Positions 55,256 to 64,000 of a stretch of 64,000 nt of DNA are shown here, one piece after another. Origin of the DNA: Lepas anatifera. Its lineage: Eukaryota; Arthropoda; Thecostraca; Lepadidae. The DNA lies in NCBI GenBank assembly GCA_034440635.1, contig JAOTON010001030.1, forward strand, positions 1,066,501-1,130,500, given 5' to 3'. A model generated the notes under the pieces. The model had not been told where the DNA came from, ran no database searches, and saw nothing but the letters and a program-made list of their open reading frames with translations. The stretch's first letter is position 1; each line of letters starts with the position of its first letter. Position numbers and translations under genes: made by a program.

Positions 55256-55469
55256 TTTTTGTCGGTGGTGTAATGTAGCAGTGCAGTAGTGTAATGCCAG
55301 ATGATGTTTTTATAGATCTGTATATGTTTTGCTTTCAAAATTATTACAGAATGCTACTTGAGCGTAATCTGTGAGCCAGGTGTAGGTATGTGTGGCGGTG
55401 GTGGCTGCGGATGCTGAGTGGCTCTGAGTGCTGAGTGCAGCTCGGTCAGCTGATCCTCGTCTCTTGCAG

Positions 55470-55585
55470 AGGTGGTTCTCGGCTTGTTGGGCTCCACCAT
55501 GGGAACGGCGATCGCCATTTTGTTTCCGTCTGTGATGTTCATCAAAAACACGTCGCGCAGCAGCCTGGAGAAGATGGCCGCGCAG
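55470..55585 (+). CDS. SLC38A10: SLC38A10-like amino acid transporter, exon C
   Basis: The exon is 116 bp, entered in phase 1 after CTCTTGCAG and left in phase 0 at CGCAG/GTAACT. The split codon from exon B (G plus AG) gives Glu. The product reads EVVLGLLGSTMGTAIAILFPSVMFIKN and then a short charged loop (TSRSSLEKMAAQ). 'E-x-V-L-G-L-x-G-(S/A)-T-M-G' followed by a helix and '(F/C)P(S/A)' is a hallmark of the SLC38A10-like transporters around the tenth membrane segment. Frame and phase agree with exons B and D. Confidence 0.9.
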
Positions 55586-56088
55586 GTAACTACTTCCCCC
55601 TCCCCAAAGCGATAGTGTTTTGCCCTGTTTTTCCTTTCTGTTCGATGCTCCAGTAAAACTAAAATCTGAATGTCTCCATAGGCTCATTTTGTTTCAAAAG
55701 AAAGATTCTCTTGTTGCTACAAAATATAACACATGTTAACCCACTACCTAGTCATTGAATGGGTAGGCAGGAGTGCCCTTCCGAACCCGCACAGCCATTT
55801 CAAATCATTTCTGCACAGTACGAATGTGTAGTTAGCTCAGCTGTTAGCTGGCTCTACCACTCACTCCCCGCTGTTTTTTTCACTCGGATCTATTTATTGT
55901 TTGTTGGTCCCTGCTGATGCCTCCATGTTGCAAGGAAAGAAGGTATGGAAACCCGCGTTTAAAAATGTCTTCTCGGTAAGCTATTCCCTCTCATGCCCAG
56001 AATCACACCCTTCTCGATGAAGTACAACACATGGCCTCGTCCCTAGTCACTACCCGGCGCCGTTCAACCTGACTTGTGCCGTGCGCAG

Positions 56089-56257
56089 GTGGCCTTTGTG
56101 CTTGGCATTGTGCTGCTCATCTGTGGCACCTACGTCAACTTGTACACAGCTGACCAGCTGGTAGCTGAGCCGGCGGCGGCGCGGTCTGCACTGCTTCTGC
56201 CGGCCACCACTCCTGCTGCTGCTGCCGCCCCCGCCAGTAACGCCAGTCAGCTCTCAG
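56089..56257 (+). CDS. SLC38A10: SLC38A10-like amino acid transporter, exon D
   Basis: The exon is 169 bp, phase 0 in (GTGCGCAG acceptor) and phase 1 out. It encodes VAFVLGIVLLICGTYVNLYT, the final membrane helix, followed by the start of the cytoplasmic tail: an Ala/Pro-rich stretch and PASNASQLS. In SLC38A10 a long hydrophilic tail follows, which would need further exons. The chosen donor CTCTCAG/GTAACT (56252-56263) is the first of more than 40 near-identical ones, because the exon's last 37 bases form the first unit of the following minisatellite. If the intron were retained, translation would stop nine codons later (CAG TAA, 56276-56281). Confidence 0.82.
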
Positions 56258-58640
56258 GTAACTGCCGCCCCCGCCAGTAACGCCAGTCAGCTCTCAGGTA
56301 ACTGCCGCCCCCGCCAGTAACGCCAGTCAGCCCTCAGGTAACTGCCGCCCCCGCCAGTAACGCCAGTCAGCTCTCAGGTAACTGCCGCCCTCGTCAGTAA
56401 CGCCAGTCAGCTCTCAGGTAACTGCCGCCCCCGCCAGTAACGCCAGTCAGCTCTCAGGTAACTGCCGCCCCCGCCAGTAACGCCAGTCAGCTCTCAGGTA
56501 ACTGCCGCCCCCGCCAGTAACGCCAGTCAGCCCTCAGGTAACTGCCGCCCCCGCCAGTAACGCCAGTCAGCTCTCAGGTAACTGCCGCCCCCGCCAGTAA
56601 CGCCAGTCAGCCCTCAGGTAACTGCCGCCCCCGCCAGTAACGCCAGTCAGCTCTCAGGTAACTGCCGCCCCCGCCAGTAACGCCAGTCAGCTCTCAGGTA
56701 ACTGCCGCCCCCGCCAGTAACGCCAGTCAGCCCTCAGGTAACTGCCGCCCCCGCCAGTAACGCCAGTCAGCTCTCAGGTAACTGCCGCCCCGCCAGTAAC
56801 GCCAGTCAGCCCTCAGGTAACTGCCGCCCCGCCAGTAACGCCAGTCAGCTCTCAGGTAACTGCCACCCTCGTCAGTAACGCCAGGCAGCCCTCAGGTAAC
56901 TGCCGCCCCCGCCAGTAACGCCAGTCAGCTCTCAGGTAACTGCCGCCCCCGCCAGTAACGCCAGTCAGCTCTCAGGTAACTGCCGCCCTCGTCAGTAACG
57001 CCAGGCAGCTCTCAGGTAACTGCCGCCCCCGCCAGTAACGCCAGTCAGCTCTCAGGTAACTGCCGCCCCCGCCAGTAACGCCAGTCAGCTCTCAGGTAAC
57101 TGCCGCCCCCGCCAGTAACGCCAGTCAGCTCTCAGGTAACTGCCGCCCCCGCCAGTAACGCCAGTCAGCTCTCAGGTAACTGCCGCCCTCGTCAGTAACG
57201 CCAGGCAGCCCTCAGGTAACTGCCGCCCCCGCCAGTAACGCCAGTCAGCTCTCAGGTAACTGCCGCCCCCGCCAGTAACGCCAGTCAGCCCTCAGGTAAC
57301 TGCCGCCCCCGCCAGTAACGCCAGTCAGCTCTCAGGTAACTGCCGCCCCCGCCAGTAACGCCAGTCAGCTCTCAGGTAACTGCCGCCCCCGTCAGTAACG
57401 CCAGTCAGCTCTCAGGTAACTGCCGCCCCCGCCAGTAACGCCAGTCAGCCCTCAGGTAACTGCCGCCCCCGTCAGTAACCCCAGTCAGCTCTCAGGTAAC
57501 TGCCGCCCCCGCCAGTAATGCCAGTCAGCTCTTAGGTAACTGCCGCCACCGTCAGTAACGCCAGTTAGTCTCAGGTAACTGCCGCCACCGTCAGTAACGC
57601 CAGTTAGCTCTCAGGTAACTGCCGCCCCGTCAGTAACGCCAGTCAGCTCTCAGGTAACTGCCGCCCCCGTCAGTAACGCCAGTCAGCTCTTAGGTAACTG
57701 CCGCCCCCGTCAGTAACGCCAGTCAGCTCTCAGGTAACTGCCGCCCCCGTCAGTAACGCCAGTCAGCTCTCAGGTAACTGCCGCCCCCGTCAGTAATGCC
57801 AGTCAGCTCTCAGGTAACTGCCGCCCTCGTCAGTAACGCCAGGCAGCTCTCAGATAACTGCCGCCCCGATTATATTACCAGTCAGCACTCAGGTAAATGC
57901 TGCCCCCGCCAGTAACGCCAGTCATCCCCCAGGTAACTGCCGCCCCCGTCAGCAACGCCAGTCAGCTCTCAGGTAACTGCCGCCCCCGCCAGTAAGGCCA
58001 GTCAGCTCTTCGGAAACTGTTACCGCCCCTGTTAATAGTACCAGTCAGCCCTCAGGTAACTGCCGCCCCCGCCAGTAAAGCCAGTCAGGTCTTAGGAAAC
58101 TGTTCCCGCCCCCTTGATAGTACCAGTCAGCCCTCAGGCAACTGCCGTTCCCGCCAGCAAAGCCAGTCAGCTCTTGGGAAACTGTTGCCGCCCCCTTGTG
58201 AGTACCAGTCAGCCCTCAGGTAACTGTCGCCCCCGCCAGTAAGGCCAGTCAGCTCTCAGGTAAGTGCTGCCGCCTTTAATAGTTCCAGTCAGCCCTCAGG
58301 TAACTGCCGCCCCCGCCAGTAACACCAGTCAGCTCTCAGGTAAGTGTCGCCGCCGTTAATAGTTCCTGTCAGCCCTCAGGTAACTGCCGCTCCCGCCAGC
58401 AGTCTTAGGAAACTGTTACTGCCCCCCCCCCGAGAGTACCAGTCAGCTCTCAGGCAGCTGCCGTTCCCGCCAGTAAAGCCAGTCAGCTCTCAGGAAACTG
58501 TTGCCACCCCCCAGTAATAGTACCAGTCAGCCCTCAGGCAGCTGCCGCCCCCGCCAGTAACACCAGTCTGCTCTTAGGAAACTGTTGCGACCCTGGTAGT
58601 AGTATCAGTTAGCCCTCAGACAATTGCCGCCACCGTTTCC
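56221..58640 (+). repeat. 40-bp minisatellite that includes the exon D splice donor
   Basis: The unit is GTAACTGCCGCCCCCGCCAG plus TAACGCCAGTCAGCTCTCAG. From 56221 to about 57880 there are about 41 near-identical copies; the first lies inside the exon. From about 57880 to 58640 units are diverged and form an ~80-bp pair, in which every second unit reads GAAACTGTTGCCGCCCCCTT with AGTACCAGTCAGCCCTCAG. Homogeneity is highest beside the exon and falls with distance. Each unit border CTCTCAG/GTAACT joins an acceptor-like and a donor-like sequence. Confidence 0.95.
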
Positions 58641-58797
58641 ACCCCCCCTCCTCATCCGGCAATTGTGCCAATCAGTACTGAGACAAATACTTTATTCAGA
58701 TCTTGCACTTGCAGACAGCCGAAGATTTTGCGACTCCACTATTATTAGACGGAGATGGAAGGAACTTGCACACGCTGTCAACGCAATATAAGTCACG

Positions 58798-60245
58798 TTA
58801 ACCTTTGAATCTACTCGGGTTTTCGCCACCCTCGCCCGTTAAGGGGGGTTGTTGTGACCCCCCTCGCGATTGGCCCCTAATTGACGTAGAGCTTCGCGGT
58901 AAAAACCAGCGTGTTGGTCGTCACGAGTACTCGCGATTGGTACCCATATTTTTTTACCCTAGGTCATAAGGTCACCTTCCAGGTCAGGTCAATGACCTGA
59001 TTTTTGCTCTGTTGCGGCTCATTTTACCGTTTTGGCTCCTATTGACCGGAACTTTGGTAACAAATCACATTTTTATGGTCATTAAATTGAGAAAATGACA
59101 TTAACGTCTCGATTCAAATGCTATAAGCCTATGTGATCCATCTTGGTAATGCAGTAGGTGGGGTCATAGGTCACTGACCGGTAAAATTCGAAATTGCCCA
59201 ATATGTATAATTTTTAGTTTGAGAGGGGTAATTTTGGACGCTGAATTCCAATTTAGCACTTTAAAGAACGTTTAAGGCTTCTCTCATCAAAAGCTCAGGT
59301 CATCAGGTCAACTTCCAGGTCAGGTCAACGACCTGGTTGACCTCAATGACTAGGTAAAAAGGTCAAATCCATATTGGAAGCAAGTCAACTAGTTCAGTGT
59401 TCACATCATTCAAATGGACTATTCATAAGCCATTCTGCATCATTTGCACCAATTTAGTGTGTGTATAGTGATCTGTCACTGCTAACAACCCCTTCAAGGT
59501 CAAAGAATGTTAAAATTGAAGGTCAAGTTCATATAATATGCCAACCAACAAGTTTACGAGTAGTGTCCATATTGTCCAAATTTTGACTGTTCATAAGCCA
59601 TTCTGTATCATTTGCGCCCAGTAAGTCCTTGCTTCTTCATCTGTTATTGCTTACACCCCTTTTAAACTCAAATAAGGTCACAAGTCGAAAAAGGTCAAGT
59701 CCGTATCGGACGCAAGTCAATTAATTCGGTCTTCATCTCATTTAGAAACACCGAATCGAAACATGCATCTGTAGTCGTTATTCGACGCAGAGTTATCACT
59801 GAGGTCACGCTAGGTCAAATAAAGGTCATTGAAGGTCAAAAAGGTCATTGAAGGTCAAAACAGGTCATTGAAGGTCAAAAAAGGTCATTGAAGGTCAAAA
59901 AGGTCATGAAAGGTCTAACCTGATAAAAGTGATCCTCGGAGGCTGGAAGCAAACATTCTGGGCAAATTCATGAACAAATGTTGCAAGAGAACGAAGAGAG
60001 TCTGGAGCATTCACACGAAAACGGGCGCAGGCACCCAAATGACCTTGCCAAATGAACATGCCTTCACTCTTGACGTCATAGCTCCGTGACCTTGAAAGGT
60101 AGGAACACATTTTTTTGCAAAACATGCGCAATGAATGCCCCATAGGCTATACAAAGTTTCAAGGCTCTGCCTTAAAAAGCTCGTTTTCGATTCTTGGAAA
60201 ACCTTAGGGGGGGTTGCATCAACCCCCTGTACGAGCGAGGGTTAA
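58798..60245. mobile_element. TTAA-flanked AGGTCA-rich element (1.45 kb)
   Basis: TTAA borders lie at 58798-58801 and 60242-60245. The right end (GGGGGGTTGCATCAACCCCC, GAGCGAGGG) and an inner left block (CACCCTCGCCCGTTAAGGGG, TGTGACCCCCCTCGCG) share the style of the elements at 5583 and 53190. The body matches the split copy at 6880-9610. A run of six AAGGTCA-containing 17-20-bp repeats lies at 59813-59905. No coding region is present; the frame at 59904-60143 is not supported. Confidence 0.7.
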
Positions 60246-60539
60246 AATGCAACCATACCTCAAAACACAACTATAGCAAACCTCAATAACCTCCTCAAAC
60301 CACAGCAGCCCTCACTGAGCACACCTGAATTCTGCACTGATATTATGTAACTGTTGAGAGCACGACAAAATATTGGAATGGGTAACCTCATTATCTCCGC
60401 CGGCATCGCAGTGAGTAACCCCACCAGCAGAATCTGCGCTCGCCGGCCCATGTTTGTTTGTGAGCATGGGACGCATATATGTCCGTGCGTTTGGGTGCTG
60501 TGTTCCCGAACAGAGCGGACATGGACAAAGCCCCGGGCC

Positions 60540-60735
60540 AGATCCTCTGGCTCCCCGAAACGCACTGCCTCGTAGACAAGTGCAAGTGTGTGTTACCTCG
60601 CCAGCTCACCCGCCGACAGCAGCCAAGGGCATGTACGAAATCCGAAACATGATCATACTTTCTGCTACCGAAAGTTACTTTTGCAGCATAGTTAATGATT
60701 TTTGGAGCCGGATGTTGTTGGTTGATTGTCATTGC
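60540..60735 (-). pseudogene. LINE C-terminal fragment
   Basis: The - strand frame has KIINYAAKVTFGSRKYDHVSD, related to INVCARVVTGKRRYDHIS at 32313-32680. It is a short piece of the region after RT in a CR1/Jockey-like LINE. The frame continues to 60391 without further similarity. Confidence 0.65.
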
Positions 60736-60875
60736 CGAACACAGTAATACAGTATCGAACCTGGGAAATGACCAGCGAGCTGACTATCGGCGGGATGACT
60801 CCGGGAGGCACGCAGTCTCTCAGATATGACAAAACACAAAAAATGCCGAAGCATTGTCAAATAAGAGGAGAAATA

Positions 60876-61674
60876 CAGGGTGACCAAAAAACAAAACATT
60901 CATCACCAAAAGTCAAATAATGTCCAAAATTGTACTTCTATCATGACCAAACTTGATCCACATTATGACAAGGCTATGTGCTCAACATCCACCAAATTTC
61001 AAGTCTGTGGCTTAAAAACTCGGCTTTTAACTGGCGCTTCAAGGTGTGCTCCAAATGAGCCCCAGCTGCTACAGGCACACTTCTGGCGCACGAAGTTCTC
61101 GATGACCCGCCCGCATTCCTCCTTCGGGATCGCTCTAATGGCTGCTGTGATGGCTGCCTTCAGGGCAGGAATGGTCTGTGGGTTGTCTTCATACACCCTG
61201 TCCCTCAGGTACCCCCACGCATAAAAATCTGGGCTTTCAAGCCCGGTGAATGTGGTGACCACTCGGGGTCACACCTGCGGCTGATCAGTTGGTTAGGGAA
61301 ACGCTGCCGTAGCTATGCCAGTGATTCGTTTGAGGTGTGGGGGGTGGCGCCATCCTGTTGGAACCACTGGGGGGCCCTGACGACCCCTCTCCGTCGACCA
61401 AGTGCTGTCCAGAACTCGCCAGCACCTGGACATACCGCTCGGTGTTGACTGTCACGGACTAGCCGGATCCAAGTGTGCCTGCAGCAGTGGGGGGCTCACT
61501 TGGAGCACATCTTGAAGCGCCAGTAAAAATCAGAGTTTTTAAGCCAGAGGCTTGAAAGGTGGTGGATATTGAGCACATAGCCTTTTCATAACGTGGATGA
61601 AGTCTGCTTTTGATCGAAATAAAACTTCGGGCGTTATTTGACTTTTGGCGATGACTATTTTTTTGGTCACCCTG
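60876..61674 (-). mobile_element. Mariner-like element, 799 bp, with TA duplication
   Basis: The ends are inverted copies: CAGGGTGACCAAAAAAC at 60876-60892 and TTTTTTTGGTCACCCTG at 61658-61674, each flanked by TA. Further inside, a longer inverted repeat pairs about 60960-61065 with 61490-61600 (CCAAATGAGCCCC / GGGGCTCACTTGGAGCACA). The middle encodes the C-terminal part of a DDE-type transposase on the - strand. At under 0.8 kb it is internally deleted and cannot move on its own. Confidence 0.88.
61010..61480 (-). pseudogene. Mariner transposase, C-terminal part (deleted, frameshifted)
   Basis: Transposase cuts and joins the element ends. On the - strand, the frame 61262-60999 reads SPDFYAWGYLRDRVYEDNPQT, then LKAAITAAIRAIPKEECGRVIENF. 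This is the standard region after the last catalytic Asp of arthropod mariner-like transposases ('SPDLxPLDFxLWGxLKxxVY'). Upstream, in other frames up to about 61480, remnants of the QQDGAxPH block (here shifted) and VNTERYVQVL can be seen. The N-terminal DNA-binding domain is missing. Confidence 0.85.
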
Positions 61675-61711
61675 TATGAGAGTCCCAGCTGAGGGTGCGG
61701 TCGAAGGGTGG

Positions 61712-61800
61712 TCTACGGCCAGTGTAGCTCAGGGGCGACGCGTCCGTCTCCTGAGCTAAGGGTCTTCGTTTTTTAAATCCCGGGGCCCGCTGGGCGCGGG
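61712..61800 (+). mobile_element. tRNA-derived SINE or tRNA pseudogene
   Basis: CCAGTGTAGCTCAGGGGCGA (61719-61738) has a clear A-box (TAGCTCAGGGG). A weak B-box-like TTTTAAATCCCGG lies at about 61772-61784. The stems do not form a full tRNA. Confidence 0.5.
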
Positions 61801-61848
61801 GTGGGCTTCCGCGCTTACCCGTAGCCCTGTCCCAGCCATGACTGCCAG

Positions 61849-61962
61849 CCACATTGTGCGGCACACGTCTCTCACACATTGTGCGGCACACGTCTCTCAC
61901 ACATTGTGCGGCACACGTCTCTCACACATTGTGCGGCACACGTCTCTCACACATTGTGTGGG
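61849..61962. repeat. 25-bp minisatellite, about 4.5 copies
   Basis: The unit is ACACATTGTGCGGCACACGT followed by CTCTC, perfect in the middle copies and ending in a GTGTGGGACG variant. ACACATTGTG contains a short inverted repeat (CACA...TGTG). Confidence 0.9.
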
Positions 61963-61964
61963 AC

Positions 61965-64000
61965 GTGAGAGAACAGTCATCAATACGGCGGAGTTACTCC
62001 GCAGATTGCGGGTAATTGGGACGTGACCCCTCAGGGTCGTTCAAAATAACATTATCTTACTTTTTAGACTCGAACCCACTTTTTTCCATTATGTATTCCA
62101 TTCTGATTTCAATGAGCCACATTCTAAGCATCTACGACAAGGGGAAAGATCGCCTCAAAACGGTTAAAGATTTCATGTTTCAGGCGCGATTGGCCGCGTG
62201 GCGTTGCAGTCTCCCTTTATTAAATTGGGATGAAAGGGGTGCATAACCTACCAGTAAAGGCAGCGTGGCATGTGCGTGCGTATAACAGCGGTAGATGGGA
62301 TTTAACATGCAGGCATTTACTTGTCAGATGTATTTGCAGCGCAATACAAATACATGTTATTCCACAAAAGACCTGAAATTAAATGGTTCAGCACCCTAGT
62401 ACTCTGAATCCCGACAAAACAGGAATGCCTTCCGGAGGCGAACCTTTCTCTGCTAACATTTTTTGGAGAACGTCGTTGGGGCAGGTGCTTCTCCCTATTC
62501 TCCTGCGAACTATTTAAGAGCTCTGATACTGCTAGAAGAAGACCCTGCTGCATATTTTACCCTTTGGATGGCTCACGAAATCTTCCACAAGCTTCACACC
62601 ACGCTGTGGGATCGTTCACCACATTAAGTTCTGGAATACCTTGAAACAAGAGAAGCTAAACGAGTCACCAGCTTCTTAACGGAGCCATTTCTAGTCAGAA
62701 TATTTCAGATTCAGGCGCTGGAATACCAGCCAGCTGTCAGGAGTGACAAGCTGGCTGAGGCTTGGTACCGAGCATTTACCGAGCTTTTGATAGCCTCTAT
62801 AGGAAACTTGAGCCTGTCCTAGTCAAATGTGAATTGTTCGCTGTTTTGGCCAATTCTTGTGCGACTGGCTACTTACCTCCAAGATGGTGGTTCTCACCAG
62901 CGGGACAGAATATCACTTTCTGTGCACAGATACCACAGCTGATGGTAAATTGACTTGAGCAATGGCATTCTGTATGTGCTGGGTGTCGGGGGTTCGAGCC
63001 CACCTGCTCTAGCCCAAGCTAATTCTTTCCCTCCCGCCTCTGATGCCATATGACCTGAGCAGTTGATGCGTTGTTAAACTCCAAATATTATAATATTCAG
63101 TCTATAAGTATTTTCTGGAGTGATGAACGGAATCTGACTCAGTAGTAGCACGCACTTCATTCCATATATGTCCTATATTCCATGAATATGTCTCGCTGGT
63201 GGGCTCCGGGTCTTCTAAACAGACATTTGTTGGAGACAACCTCTCCTGACAGCCACACGTAAACCAGCTAGCGCAATTCGTGATTATCTTCTCAAGGAAA
63301 ACAGAGCTGGCATGTCTTCCAGAACCAAAGCACTAGCCGGGCCTGATGATCCAGGAACGTTCCCTGATAGGTCTTCCAATAAAAATACTCCGGTATTGTG
63401 TAGAGGCGCTGAAGTCAATGTTCAAACGCAACTGTTATTTGAGACCAGAAAGTTATAATCTGCCTCGCAAATAAGAATCACAATCCTGGAGGTAAAAAGG
63501 CAGTGACACAGAACCTTGCCTAAACAGCAAAACCATCCACCTTTGGTGGGTGAGTGACAGGCCATAGAACGAGGAACGTTTGGTGCCTTAGAGCGGACTG
63601 CAGGTAGCGGGTCGTACCGGTCTGACCGACCGGGGATCCCACCACTCGCGCCCCTCCATCGGCTGCGCCCGCAAACGGTAGCAAAGCGTAAACATAGCCC
63701 CAGGTGAATTCGCCCACTTCTTTCTGCCGGGGGGATGTGCAGCCCGGCCTAATTGGTTGATGGGGCTTAGATGGGGCCGAATCGGCCATCCTCTATGCAC
63801 GCCCTTTCACGAATAAATAAGACCCTACCACGATCACGGATAGGAGGAATGTAACCTTCTAAATACTGCTCGCGTTGGCCGACGGGGCTCGAGCCGTCAG
63901 ATCTCGGAAACACCGGGAGGGATATGAAATTGGGGAGGGACTCAGAATTTTTAGAACAAGTGAGAGGCGCGAGAAAGAATGGCCCTAGGTCAGGGTGATT
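61965..64000. other. Non-coding, no gene recognised
   Basis: Several short frames exist but none has a recognisable domain. GGGGGTTCGAGCCC near 62988-63001 looks like an isolated polymerase III B-box without an A-box at tRNA spacing. A GC-richer stretch at 63590-63790 has overlapping - strand frames that do not resemble known proteins. Further tail exons of the SLC38A10-like gene could lie here or beyond, but I could not identify them. Confidence 0.4.

Noticed and set aside
58798..64000. Additional SLC38A10-like tail exons
   Set aside because: A long hydrophilic tail is expected, but such tails are poorly conserved and I found no segment with both good splice sites and a convincing open frame.

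Overview
This window is animal nuclear DNA. The evidence is spliced coding exons with GT-AG junctions, many eukaryotic retrotransposons and DNA transposons, tRNA-derived SINEs, and long minisatellites inside introns. There are no operons, no Shine-Dalgarno starts and no dense gene packing. The mix of elements (BEL/Pao, several Jockey/CR1-type LINEs, a mariner, a hAT-like element) suggests an invertebrate, possibly an arthropod such as a crustacean. The species cannot be fixed from the sequence alone.

One host gene is recognisable, on the + strand. It is a gene of the SLC38 sodium-coupled amino acid transporter family, most like SLC38A10. Four consecutive exons are visible: 29962-30098, 37451-37565, 55470-55585 and 56089-56257. 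Their splice phases join correctly and they encode the last four membrane segments plus the start of the cytoplasmic tail. Earlier exons and the rest of the tail were not found. Everything else in the window is intron, flank or repeat.

Layout. 1-1108: diverged repeats. 1109-12662: a BEL/Pao-like LTR retrotransposon on the - strand with 118-bp LTRs. It is broken by a 20-bp minisatellite in its RNase H region, a LINE tail, and a 5.3-kb DNA transposon (4810-10145) that itself holds a TTAA-flanked element and a second repeat split by a LINE (7508-9285). 12663-14930: LINE and SINE fragments and a GC-rich non-coding block. 15143-21950: two LINEs head to head. 22000-29900: LINE fragments, a CCCTTA-rich array split by a 3.4-kb hAT-like element with an exact 8-bp target duplication, and a SINE. 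29962-37450: exon A, then an intron holding a 27-bp array, LINE and SINE fragments, and an array of splice-acceptor-like units ending at exon B. 37566-55469: an 18-kb intron that opens with an array of splice-donor-like units, followed by a LINE, a 43-bp array, a 2.8-kb TA-flanked element and several kilobases of degenerate GGGCCCC repeats. 55470-58640: exons C and D, the latter running directly into a 40-bp donor-carrying array. 58798-64000: a TTAA element, a LINE fragment, a mariner and a SINE.

The main observation is that minisatellites here seem to grow out of functional sequence. Exon B is flanked on both sides by arrays of copies of its own splice sites, exon D merges with an array of its own donor, and two other arrays are amplified pieces of retrotransposon coding sequence.
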